NCBI GenBank assembly: GCA_964637035.1
Contig: CAZWTU010000004.1
Location: 1-64,000 of the forward strand
DNA: 64,000 bases
Direction of reading: 5' to 3'
From: CAZMMV01 sp964637035
GTDB taxonomy: Bacteria > Bacillota > Clostridia > Tissierellales > Tissierellaceae
Position 1 is the stretch's first letter; every line of letters starts with the position of its first letter. The translations under genes and the position numbers were made by a program. The notes beneath the pieces were generated by a model. That model had not been told where the DNA came from. It saw only the letters and a program-made list of their open reading frames with translations, and did not search any database. This document shows, one piece after another, positions 35,601-43,088 of this stretch.

Positions 35601-36670
35601 TTAAAACATCCATCATCATTGTTTTTATCTGCCCTATAGCCTACATCACTATCTAAATACACCAAGGGTACACCATTTATTCCATATGCGATAAAGTATT
35701 TCTCTAACTTATCTAAGTTAGTAGTCAGTATTGTTTGTCTAGATTTATCTTTGAAAACAATATTTTCAGCATTTGCTTTTGCATTTACATAATTATCCAT
35801 TAAATACTTTACATTTATACCTTCGTAAGTATTCTTTACGATACTAGTCCCCATTTTTTCATAATAATCATTTTGTTCTTGACCTTGTATGTCTTCTTCT
35901 AACTGTCTCAATGATAAGGCCCTATAACCTTCAAGAGCAGGGCCCTCTACTGTTAAGGTGGCACTTGTTATAGCATCTACATTATAGGGTGCACCGTCAC
36001 TTGCAATGTGTTTAAAGCTTGAATATTGCTTAACATCATCCTTTAACCCTATTTCCTCTCCTATAACTATTTTAACCACTTCTTTAGCCCACTTAGACAT
36101 ATTCATATCATCCACATCTGTTTGTCCAAAAATTAATTTCGGAAATCCCTTATCTAAATCTTTTTCTCCTATTTCACTATCTCCCCATTTAATAGGTGGT
36201 TTAAATTTATTCTTAGGAAAATCAGCTAATACTTTTGTATATTTTCCAATCATTGGCCTTATAATTTTTTTAGATTTCTCAGTGAAGTCACTATAGTAGT
36301 ATGTATTTGTTAATTCTTCCATTGTAGTTGTGATTTCAAAACCATCTGAAGAAACAAATTTAACACTATAATTTTCATCTGTCTTCAAATTATCTTTGCC
36401 TATTATGTCTAATAAATCATAGCCTTTAACTTTAACTATTTTGTGGAAACCCAAGCTGTTATTTGTAGAATATATATTTTCCTGAAGCTTGTATTTAGAC
36501 CAGTCAGCTTCTGATATTGAAACTTCTTTTTTTAATCCTGTTCCAGTTATTAAAAAGTCTGTACTTGCTGCATCAACAGAATTTAAAAATATGCCTAATT
36601 GTGATAATAACATTCCAAAAATTAATAGAATAGCCGTAAATTTTTTAATACTATAATTTCTTTTTCTCAT
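32658..36670 (-). CDS. Giant SLH-anchored surface protein: four sulfite-oxidase-fold-like domains, FMN-attachment-like motif, propeller, SLH
   Basis: One gene of 1287 residues once the artefactual gap is closed (dropping 34211-34359 joins 2311 and 1553 coding bases, 3864 in total, in frame). Order: signal peptide (1-34); domain copy 1 (about 36-207); the motif DAITSATLT (about 232-240), like a covalent-flavin site; copy 2 (about 245-378); copy 3 (about 395-600); Thr/Glu linker; copy 4 (about 630-785); a two-component-regulator-type propeller with repeats such as GALWIGTNNGG and GGLWIGTKDG (about 810-1090); then two clear SLH motifs (ITRGELASLLVRVM; DIITGYEDNTFRP) and a worn third. SLH motifs bind wall polymers, so the protein sits on the cell surface. 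Copy 1 is nearly identical to the second copy in the upstream gene. Function unknown; a scaffold that binds ligand and flavin is inferred. Confidence 0.85.
34211..34408. other. Artefactual gap: identical 49-base contig ends around 100 N
   Basis: Bases 34211-34259 and 34360-34408 are identical, and the N run is 34260-34359. The contigs therefore overlap and should be merged; no sequence is missing. Merging restores a single reading frame encoding EENKSMWIKWTDCIVVGSG across the join. Confidence 0.93.
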
Positions 36671-36691
36671 AATTTCCTCCTAATTTTACAT

Positions 36692-36723
36692 AAATGGACG
36701 AAAACAGCCGTCCTCGTCCATTT
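36692..36723 (-). promoter_or_regulatory. Hairpin between the two surface-protein genes
   Basis: AAATGGACGA (36692-36701) pairs with TCGTCCATTT (36714-36723), ten base pairs with a 12-base loop. No clear U-run follows it on the minus strand, so it may be a partial terminator or an mRNA-processing site that lets the first surface protein be made in excess. Confidence 0.6.
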
Positions 36724-36732
36724 ATATTTTAT

Positions 36733-38313
36733 TTATCTAAATAAAGTATTGTAAATTATTAAAGCTGCCTCTGCACGGTTTACTAGTTTTCTTGGATAAA
36801 AGTTTTCACTTGCAATACCCACAAAAACTTTCTCTGCTTCTAGCCATGCTACTCCATTTTCTGCCCATTCTGAAACATCATCCTTATCTAGATAATCAGA
36901 TTTTCTCATTACAAATTTTTCAATTTTTTCTGAACCTGGTTTTTCAGCAATTACAGCAGCTCTTCCAACTACTGTTGCCATTTGTTCTCTATTAATCTTT
37001 TCATCTGGCTTAAATGTACCATCTGTATAACCTTTAAATAGTTCCTTATCTATTGCTGTTTGTATATATTCTCCTGCCCAGTTACCAGACTCTACATCGC
37101 TAAATTCGCCTGTATATTCACTCTTTTCATATTCTAAAGATTCAACTACTATCTTACAAAATTGAGCTCTTGTAAGCTCCCTTTCAGGTGCATAACGATC
37201 ATTACCTACTCCATTTATGATTCCTCTTCTTGCTAAGTCCTTTATTGCTATTTCTGCGAAATGATATTCTTCTGTTATATCAGTAAAGACAATATCTTGT
37301 GTTTCTTTTACTTCCTCTATTTCTTCAATAACTATTTTTACCACTTCTTTAGCCCATTTAGACATATTCATATCATCTATATTTGTTTGGCCAAAAACTA
37401 ATTTTGGGAATCCCTTATCTAAATCTTCTTCACCTATATCCATATCCTCCCATACAAGTGGAGTTCCAAGTTGGTCTTTAGGGAAGTCTCCTAGTATTTT
37501 TGTATATTTTCCAATCATTGGTGGTATAGACTCTTTGGATTCCTCAGTAAAATCACTAAAGAAATATAGATCTGTTAATTCTTCAATGGTTTTTTCAATT
37601 TCAAAGCCATCTGAAGAAATAAATTTAACATTATAATTTTTACCCTCTTTTAAATTGTCTTTGCCTATTGTGTCTAATAAATCATAACCTTTAACCTTAA
37701 CTATTTTATGAAATCCTAAACTGTTATTTGTAGAATAATTATTTTCCTCCATCTCATACTCTGCCCAATCTATTTCACTTAATAAGATTTCTAAATTTTC
37801 TTCAACTTCTGTTATAGCTTGTCCAACAGTTATTTTATTTATAGATTTGAATACTGTATTGAATTCTCCATCTTCTTTTAACTTTCTGTATACTGTAACT
37901 TCTTCAAGTTCTTCTCCATTTATTTCATATGCTAAAATGTATTTCAAATCTTCATTTAATATTTCTTGAAGGTCTTGTGTGGGTACTGGATATCCATCAC
38001 TAGCTTCCAATACTACTTCTGCATTTTCAACGTTTAATCCTGCCTTGTCTTTAAATAAATATGCTAAACTTATACCTTTCAATTCTACAGATTGTTGGCC
38101 CTTTTTACTATTATAAATATATTCTTCATCAATCTGTGCCTGTTCTGGCATTGCCTTAAGGTCCTCAATTGTTAATTTCAATTCAGATTTAATGGCCTCT
38201 CCTGAAATGTTTAAAACATACACCCCAGCATCCTCTGCTAATACTAGTGATTGTGATAGTAGCATTACCAACATCATTACAATTGCTACTAAATTTCTTG
38301 TTTTTTTACCCAT
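36733..38313 (-). CDS. SLH-anchored surface protein with two sulfite-oxidase-fold-like domains
   Basis: 526 residues from the ATG at 38313, which has AGGTGG eight bases upstream; the GTG at 38325 overlaps that site. Order: signal peptide (about 1-27); domain copy 1 (about 30-170: LTIEDLKAMPEQ, LKGISLAYLFKDKAG, VVLEASDGYPV); domain copy 2 (about 180-345, containing SLGFHKIVKVKGYDLLD, which also occurs word for word in the next gene); then three SLH motifs (about 350-526) that anchor it to secondary wall polymer. It is the first gene after the Mo/W-cofactor-type riboswitch, so it is the most directly controlled product of the cluster. Copy 2 and copy 1 of the next protein arose by recent duplication. 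Confidence 0.85.
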   Translation of the reverse strand: MGKKTRNLVAIVMMLVMLLSQSLVLAEDAGVYVLNISGEAIKSELKLTIEDLKAMPEQAQIDEEYIYNSKKGQQSVELKGISLAYLFKDKAGLNVENAEVVLEASDGYPVPTQDLQEILNEDLKYILAYEINGEELEEVTVYRKLKEDGEFNTVFKSINKITVGQAITEVEENLEILLSEIDWAEYEMEENNYSTNNSLGFHKIVKVKGYDLLDTIGKDNLKEGKNYNVKFISSDGFEIEKTIEELTDLYFFSDFTEESKESIPPMIGKYTKILGDFPKDQLGTPLVWEDMDIGEEDLDKGFPKLVFGQTNIDDMNMSKWAKEVVKIVIEEIEEVKETQDIVFTDITEEYHFAEIAIKDLARRGIINGVGNDRYAPERELTRAQFCKIVVESLEYEKSEYTGEFSDVESGNWAGEYIQTAIDKELFKGYTDGTFKPDEKINREQMATVVGRAAVIAEKPGSEKIEKFVMRKSDYLDKDDVSEWAENGVAWLEAEKVFVGIASENFYPRKLVNRAEAALIIYNTLFR

Positions 38314-38375
38314 AAAACATTCCACCTTTCAAATTAATTTGTCTTAAAAATTTAATTTAATCTCAAAAATAACAC

Positions 38376-38406
38376 AAAAAAACAACATTCCGATGGAAAT
38401 GCTGTT
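38376..38406 (-). terminator. Riboswitch-controlled terminator
   Basis: On the minus strand, AACAGCATTTCC and GGAATGTTGTT form an 11-bp stem (one bulge, one G-U pair) followed by TTTTTTT (38382-38376). The stem strand TTTCCATC is fully complementary to GATGGAAA inside the aptamer, so the two structures exclude each other. Confidence 0.8.
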
Positions 38407-38410
38407 ATAA

Positions 38411-38515
38411 ATTTAAACTCCTTTCCATCAGGAGGCTTGACCGTTTCCAATCAAACCCTATCGGCATTAGAGCCATAAATATTATTCTTAGGCTATAATG
38501 CTCGGAGGTTATTTA
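38411..38515 (-). promoter_or_regulatory. Probable molybdenum/tungsten-cofactor (Moco-motif) riboswitch aptamer
   Basis: Read on the minus strand, the leader has ACCTCCGAGC, an 11-bp arm (GCATTATAGCC with GGCTCTAATGC, one mismatch), CGATAGGGTTTGAT, a short hairpin closed by GGAAAC, then AAGCCTCCTGATGGAAAGGAG. The conserved blocks CTCCGAG, GCCTCC and GGAAAGG are those I know from the Moco RNA motif, which controls molybdenum- and tungsten-cofactor genes; I could not run the covariance model. An intrinsic terminator follows at once and shares the eight-base GATGGAAA/TTTCCATC complement with the aptamer, so it should act by transcription attenuation. The first downstream gene encodes an SLH surface protein, not a cofactor-synthesis enzyme. 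Cobalamin, TPP, FMN and SAM riboswitch signatures are absent. Confidence 0.78.
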
Positions 38516-38588
38516 ATTTGTCTATGATAAGTTTATCATATTTATCTGTTAATGTAAATCAATACAATTTAAAATCAGCAATAACTCC

Positions 38589-38813
38589 TTAGCCTCCACC
38601 AACTGGCGGGAATAAGGCAAGAACATCGCCTTCATTTAAACTTCTATCTAGTCTTCCATCTATTCCATTAATTAATGCTATGCTAACTTCTTCTTGAGCT
38701 ATTTCAAATTTATTTACAATATCTATTAATTTTGTTCCTTCTTCAACTTCTAAAAAATACTTTTTTTCTCTACCTTCCCTAAATGTTGCAAATAATCTTA
38801 ACTCTATATTCAT
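38589..38813 (-). CDS. MoaD/ThiS-type sulfur carrier protein
   Basis: 74 residues of the ubiquitin-like MoaD/ThiS family. It begins MNIELRLFATFREGR and ends FPPVGGG, with the C-terminal Gly-Gly needed for adenylation and thiocarboxylate formation. As the gene directly follows the AOR gene, it is likely a MoaD for making the pterin dithiolene of the tungsten cofactor. The adenylating partner is probably the ThiF-like protein at 42398-43060. The start has GGAGGG upstream. Confidence 0.9.
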   Translation of the reverse strand: MNIELRLFATFREGREKKYFLEVEEGTKLIDIVNKFEIAQEEVSIALINGIDGRLDRSLNEGDVLALFPPVGGG

Positions 38814-38828
38814 ATTATCCCTCCAAAT

Positions 38829-38858
38829 AACATTAAGGCCCTTAAGGGCCTTAATGTT
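38829..38858 (-). promoter_or_regulatory. 30-base perfect palindrome between aor and moaD
   Basis: AACATTAAGGCCCTT at 38829-38843 is followed directly by its reverse complement at 38844-38858. In RNA it makes a very stable hairpin between the AOR stop and the moaD ribosome site. With no U-tract, it probably protects the aor mRNA or lowers expression of the carrier protein relative to the enzyme. Confidence 0.7.
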
Positions 38859-38863
38859 TAAGA

Positions 38864-40672
38864 TTATTTATATTGTCCTAATCCTAATCTTTCTAGTGTT
38901 TCTTCCATTGGGACCCCATCTTTATCCCAACCTCTTAACTCATAATATTCTGGAAGAAGTTCATCTAATTTATGAACATGACCCTTTGAAGGTCCATTTG
39001 AAATTTGATCTTGTAAAAGTCTCTTTGGAAGTTTATCTTCTTTACTATCTATTCCTTCTCTAATATTAAATAGTTTTTCTAAATTCCAAATCCTCTCTCC
39101 CGCTTCCAATAGACTATCATTATCATATACATCTCCCACTACCGCATTGTACATATCTACATAATCTGGAAGCCCTAAGCCAAATGTTGTAAATACGCAT
39201 AAGCCAATACTATCAATAACTGCTGTTAGGTCTAGGAATACCTTTGTATATGCAGCTTTTCCTTCCAAAGAAAATCTATCTAATTTCTCTGGATAACCTA
39301 ATATCTCAGGACTTATCATATATCCTTTAATATGACATCCTCCCCTGTTATTTACTGCATAGGTTAGACCATGTCCTTGAATTCCCCTAGGATCATATGC
39401 TGGAAGTTCTTGTTTTTTAACAGTCATTGAAATCTCTGGTGCTCCAAGTTCTTCACAAAGCCTAAATGAACCTTCCTTCAACTTTGCACCAAATCCTTCA
39501 TTAAGACACATCTTCTTTGTCCATCCAACTACAGCTTCACCGTCTCCCCAATTCAAACTCAATCCGTCTTCTGCAATATCTTCATCTTTTATATAACCTT
39601 TTTCATATAATTCCATAGCTGCAGCAATAGTAGCCCCTGTTGAAATAGTGTCAAGCCCATAATCATTACAAAGTAGATTTGCTTCATTGATTGCATCTAA
39701 GTCATATACTCCACAGTCTGCACCAAAGGCCCATATAGTCTCATATTCAGGTCCCCCTACTACTCTTCCATCCTTTAATCTTACAATTCTTCCACAAGCT
39801 ATGGGACATCTAAAGCATGCAGATTTTCTAACTAGATGATGTTCAGTTAAACTCTCGCCAGAAATCATGTCGGCCTTATCACTATATGACTCTTGAAAGT
39901 TTCTAACTGGGAATACTCCACTTTCATTTATAATGTTTACAAGTACTGCACTACCATAAGTCGGTAGTCCACTTCCTGCTACTGGGTCATCTCTTAATGT
40001 TTGTACTTTTGAATCAGAGACTTCTTTGGCTTTAGCTTGGTCGTATATGGGAACTTTCTTAGTTCCTTTAACAACTATTGCCTTTAAGTTTTTAGACCCC
40101 ATTACAGCACCTACTCCGCCTCTTCCTGCAGCCCTATCTACATCATTCATAATAGCTGAAATCAGAGATAATCTTTCTCCACCAGGTCCTATGGCAAGTA
40201 CCTTAGCCCCTTTTGCCTCTTCATCTAATATAGCTGTGGTCTCAGTTAAGGTCTTACCCCAAAGATGTCCTGCATCTCTTATTTCCACTGTATCATCGTC
40301 TACATATAAGTATACTGGTTTATCTGCCTTGCCTTCAAATATAACTAGATCATATCCTGTAGCTTTAAATTTAGGTCCCCATTGCCCACCTGAATTTGAT
40401 ATGGCAATAGTTCCTGTTAATGGAGACTTTGTAATTACCATATATCTACCTGACGTAGGTAGGGGCGCTCCAGTAAGTCCTCCTGTGGCTACTATAAGTT
40501 TGTTTTCTTCACTAAATGGATCTACCTTTGCTGGGACTTCATCCATCATTATTTTAACTCCAAGTCCTCTTGATCCAAGATATTTTTTAGCTACTTCAAA
40601 ATCTAAGTCTTCTGATTTATAACTTCTATCTGTTAAATTTACTCTTAATATTTTACCCATATAACCATACAT
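38864..40672 (-). CDS. aor: Tungsten-containing aldehyde:ferredoxin oxidoreductase
   Basis: 602 residues, the normal AOR length. Motifs: the 4Fe-4S ligands CFRCPIACGR (cysteines near 284, 287, 291) and a later cysteine in GLCVFTTFG (near 493), and the pterin-binding stretches AAGRGGVGAVMGSKNLKA and YAVNNRGGCHIKG. It oxidises aldehydes to carboxylic acids with ferredoxin as acceptor, or runs in reverse in acid reduction, in the cytoplasm. It stands first behind a tandem sigma-54 promoter with an activator encoded just upstream and a MoaD gene just downstream. Possible aldehydes include those from amino-acid fermentation and acetaldehyde from threonine aldolase. Confidence 0.95.
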   Translation of the reverse strand: MYGYMGKILRVNLTDRSYKSEDLDFEVAKKYLGSRGLGVKIMMDEVPAKVDPFSEENKLIVATGGLTGAPLPTSGRYMVITKSPLTGTIAISNSGGQWGPKFKATGYDLVIFEGKADKPVYLYVDDDTVEIRDAGHLWGKTLTETTAILDEEAKGAKVLAIGPGGERLSLISAIMNDVDRAAGRGGVGAVMGSKNLKAIVVKGTKKVPIYDQAKAKEVSDSKVQTLRDDPVAGSGLPTYGSAVLVNIINESGVFPVRNFQESYSDKADMISGESLTEHHLVRKSACFRCPIACGRIVRLKDGRVVGGPEYETIWAFGADCGVYDLDAINEANLLCNDYGLDTISTGATIAAAMELYEKGYIKDEDIAEDGLSLNWGDGEAVVGWTKKMCLNEGFGAKLKEGSFRLCEELGAPEISMTVKKQELPAYDPRGIQGHGLTYAVNNRGGCHIKGYMISPEILGYPEKLDRFSLEGKAAYTKVFLDLTAVIDSIGLCVFTTFGLGLPDYVDMYNAVVGDVYDNDSLLEAGERIWNLEKLFNIREGIDSKEDKLPKRLLQDQISNGPSKGHVHKLDELLPEYYELRGWDKDGVPMEETLERLGLGQYK

Positions 40673-40705
40673 AAAAAATCCCCCTTTTTATATTACTCTA
40701 CCATA

Positions 40706-40757
40706 GTACTATGCAATAGGTATGCCAATATGTACTATGCAATAGGTATGCCAATAT
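40706..40757 (-). promoter_or_regulatory. Tandemly duplicated sigma-54 promoter of aor-moaD
   Basis: A 26-base unit is repeated exactly, head to tail, at 40706-40731 and 40732-40757. Each copy carries, on the minus strand, TTGGCATA-CCTA-TTGCAT, a -24/-12 sigma-54 promoter with ten bases between GG and GC. The proximal copy has its -24 at 40727-40721 and -12 at 40716-40712; the distal copy is 26 bases upstream. Confidence 0.85.
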
Positions 40758-40949
40758 TCAGTCTATTTAATTAGTTTATTAGTATGAGTATTGAGCTTAT
40801 AAAATCACCCTATGAGAAGCCACAACTAAGGCATTCAGCCCTTAGAATAAAGAGAGTTCCTTTTGAAATGTATTACATATATTTAAAGAAAATTATTAAT
40901 AATATTCTATAATTAAATTAATTGTAGGGTGCGTTCTATTATAGCACAC

Positions 40950-40981
40950 AATAGCTCCATCTCGGAACATAATAGCTCCAT
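40950..40981 (-). promoter_or_regulatory. Paired upstream activator sites for the AOR sigma-54 activator
   Basis: On the minus strand, ATGGAGCTATT occurs twice (40981-40971 and 40960-40950), spaced 21 bases, two helical turns, so both lie on the same face of DNA. They lie about 200 bases upstream of the duplicated sigma-54 promoter, the usual distance for looping activators. The rest of 40758-41047 holds a weak hairpin (40826-40845) and no gene. Confidence 0.72.
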
Positions 40982-41047
40982 TTCATTACACCTGCAAGCC
41001 TTTATGTATGTAGGATCTTATATATAAAGTATATTTAATATACAAGA

Positions 41048-42373
41048 TTATCTTAAATCATATTTTTCCATTTTTCTATAGAGGGTATTTCTACCTATAT
41101 CTAGTTCCTTTGCAGTTGATGTTATATTATTGTCATTTTTCCTTAGCATATACTTTATATGATTTCTTTCTATTTCCTCCAAAGAAAAGTCTCCTTCTAA
41201 TTGGTCACTTGAAAAGATATTTAAATCCAAAGCATTTTTAATAGTTATATCTTCTTTATAACTTTTTATTAACTCTTCTGGAACATACTCCAAGTTTATT
41301 AATAATTCTACTAGATTTTCAAGCTCCCTTACATTCCCTGGCCAATCATAATTTATCAATATATCCATTTCCCTATTCAATATTTCTACTTTTCTTTTAT
41401 TTAGACCCCTAGAAATTTTCTCCATGAAAAAATTTACTAGGGGTGGAATATCTTCTTTCCTATCTCTAAGTGGTGCTAATTCCAAAGGAAGTACATTTAA
41501 TCTATAAAATAGGTCCTTTCTGAAGTTTCCATCCATGACCTCCTTTTTTAAATCCTTGTTACTTGCTGCTATTATCCTCACATCTACATAAATTTGCTCT
41601 GTGGAACCTACTCTAGAAACTATTCCCTCTTCAAGGACCCTTAAAAGTCTAGTTTGTAGGATCAGGGGCATTTCCCCAATTTCATCTAAAAATATGGTTC
41701 CCTTATGAGCAATTTCAAATTTACCTGCTTGTCCTTGTTTTTTAGCCCCTGTAAAAGCTCCACCTTCATAACCAAATAGTTCAGATTCTATTAGGTTAGC
41801 CGGTATAGCAGCAGCATTTATAGCTATAAATGGCATACTAGCTCTATTACTATAATTATGTATGGACTGTGCAAATATTTCTTTACCAGTGCCTGATTCT
41901 CCTGTAATTAAAACTGTCGATTTAGAGTCCGAGATTTTCTTTGCAAATTCAATAGTTCTTTGAAATATCTCACTTTTATATATTATCTTGTCAAAGGTAT
42001 ATATGGCTCGATTTGTCTCTATCCTACTTGCAAGCTTCCTCTTTTTCTTTTCATCATTAAAAAGATACAATATATCTTGCTCTTCATTAGAACTTTCTAT
42101 AAAGTACATAGAAAGTATAAATCTTAGCTTGTTTGTTTTTGAGTGTATAAATACTTCCTGATTTTCAAATGTATTTTCTTCATTCAATGTTTTTATTAAA
42201 GCTTCAAATTCTTCTAAAATCATATCCATATTTAAATCATTAAAGTTCCGCCATTTATATCCAAACATTTCTAGAAATTTTTTGTTTACATTTTTAATTA
42301 TACCCCTACTATCAGATATGGCTATTCCAATAGGTATATTTTTAATTATTTCATTTAATCTATTCCAACTCAA
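41048..42373 (-). CDS. Sigma-54-dependent activator with N-terminal PAS domain
   Basis: 441 residues: a PAS domain (about 5-115, starting IKNIPIGIAISDSRGIIKNVN), an AAA+ domain with Walker A GESGTGKE (about 157-164), GAFTGA (about 204-209) and LDEIGEMP, and a Fis-type helix-turn-helix at the C-terminus (STAKELDIGRNTLYRKMEKY). There is no receiver domain, so a ligand or cofactor in PAS is the likely signal. It is encoded immediately upstream of paired upstream sites and a tandem sigma-54 promoter that drive aor-moaD, so it is almost certainly their activator. Confidence 0.94.
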   Translation of the reverse strand: MSWNRLNEIIKNIPIGIAISDSRGIIKNVNKKFLEMFGYKWRNFNDLNMDMILEEFEALIKTLNEENTFENQEVFIHSKTNKLRFILSMYFIESSNEEQDILYLFNDEKKKRKLASRIETNRAIYTFDKIIYKSEIFQRTIEFAKKISDSKSTVLITGESGTGKEIFAQSIHNYSNRASMPFIAINAAAIPANLIESELFGYEGGAFTGAKKQGQAGKFEIAHKGTIFLDEIGEMPLILQTRLLRVLEEGIVSRVGSTEQIYVDVRIIAASNKDLKKEVMDGNFRKDLFYRLNVLPLELAPLRDRKEDIPPLVNFFMEKISRGLNKRKVEILNREMDILINYDWPGNVRELENLVELLINLEYVPEELIKSYKEDITIKNALDLNIFSSDQLEGDFSLEEIERNHIKYMLRKNDNNITSTAKELDIGRNTLYRKMEKYDLR

Positions 42374-42397
42374 ATCTTCACCACCTAGTTTTAGGTA

Positions 42398-43060
42398 TTA
42401 AATAGAGATTTTATCTATTTCCATTCTCTTAACATCTACAAGAATCAATTCATTCTTAAATTCTTTTTCAAATAAAAACCTTAAGAATAAATTCACCTGG
42501 ATGCTTGCTACTATCATACAGGTCATAGGTAGATTGCCAAATGATTCATCTCCTGTTTTTATATCTTTATATATCTTTTTAAAAATCCTATTGTCCTTAC
42601 TTGAAATAGCTGCTTGACCATAAAATCCTCCTATGGCTCCATGAATTAAAGCTAGGTTCATGGTGTCACAGAGTTTTTCTAGGTCAAGTCTAGATTTTAT
42701 AGAATCTAAACAGTCAAATACAAAATTTACGCCCTCTAACATATCATAGCTATTTTCAGTCAATCTAGAATTATAAACTTTCACTTTTGCATTTGAATTT
42801 ATTTTCATAATCCTATTATAAGCTTCCTTAACCTTTTCTTTTCCTATGTTTTCTTCTGTAGACAGTACTTGCCTATTTAGATTTGAAGTTTCAAATACAT
42901 CACTATCTATAATATGTAAATCTGTTACTCCTAGCCTTGTTAAGTTTTCAACCACATAGCCACCAAGTCCACCCAGCCCAACTATAGCTACTTTTGTATT
43001 TTTTAGTATGTCTTGTTCTGTTTTTGATATAGATGAGTAATTTCTTTTATATCTCTCCAT
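42398..43060 (-). CDS. ThiF/MoeB/HesA-family sulfur-carrier adenylyltransferase
   Basis: 220 residues. The nucleotide-binding loop is IVGLGGLGGYVVENL (about 26-40), followed by DSDVFETSNLNRQ, the ATP-contacting D-x-N-x-x-R region of E1-like enzymes, and DCLDS. The usual C-terminal CxxC zinc pairs are not seen, so this is a short version like the HesA/ThiF-like group. It should activate the C-terminal glycine of a MoaD/ThiS carrier; the nearest carrier is the MoaD after aor. It is followed after 24 bases by the sigma-54 activator gene. Confidence 0.88.
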   Translation of the reverse strand: MERYKRNYSSISKTEQDILKNTKVAIVGLGGLGGYVVENLTRLGVTDLHIIDSDVFETSNLNRQVLSTEENIGKEKVKEAYNRIMKINSNAKVKVYNSRLTENSYDMLEGVNFVFDCLDSIKSRLDLEKLCDTMNLALIHGAIGGFYGQAAISSKDNRIFKKIYKDIKTGDESFGNLPMTCMIVASIQVNLFLRFLFEKEFKNELILVDVKRMEIDKISI

Positions 43061-43088
43061 TATTTCCCCCTCAAATCTACTTCCAGGC

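Noticed and set aside
38375..38515. Cobalamin, TPP, FMN or tetrahydrofolate riboswitch upstream of the surface cluster
   Set aside because: The conserved boxes of these classes are absent; the CTCCGAG, GCCTCC and GGAAAGG blocks fit the Moco motif better.
40026..40622. 198-residue plus-strand open frame inside the aor gene
   Set aside because: It is antisense to a clear AOR gene, has no ribosome site, and its composition is that of a reverse-strand shadow.
40706..40757. CRISPR-like direct repeat
   Set aside because: Only two units with no spacers between them, and each unit holds a sigma-54 promoter element.
40826..40845. Terminator after the sigma-54 activator gene
   Set aside because: A six-bp stem with no U-run in either direction; about 200 bases from the stop codon.
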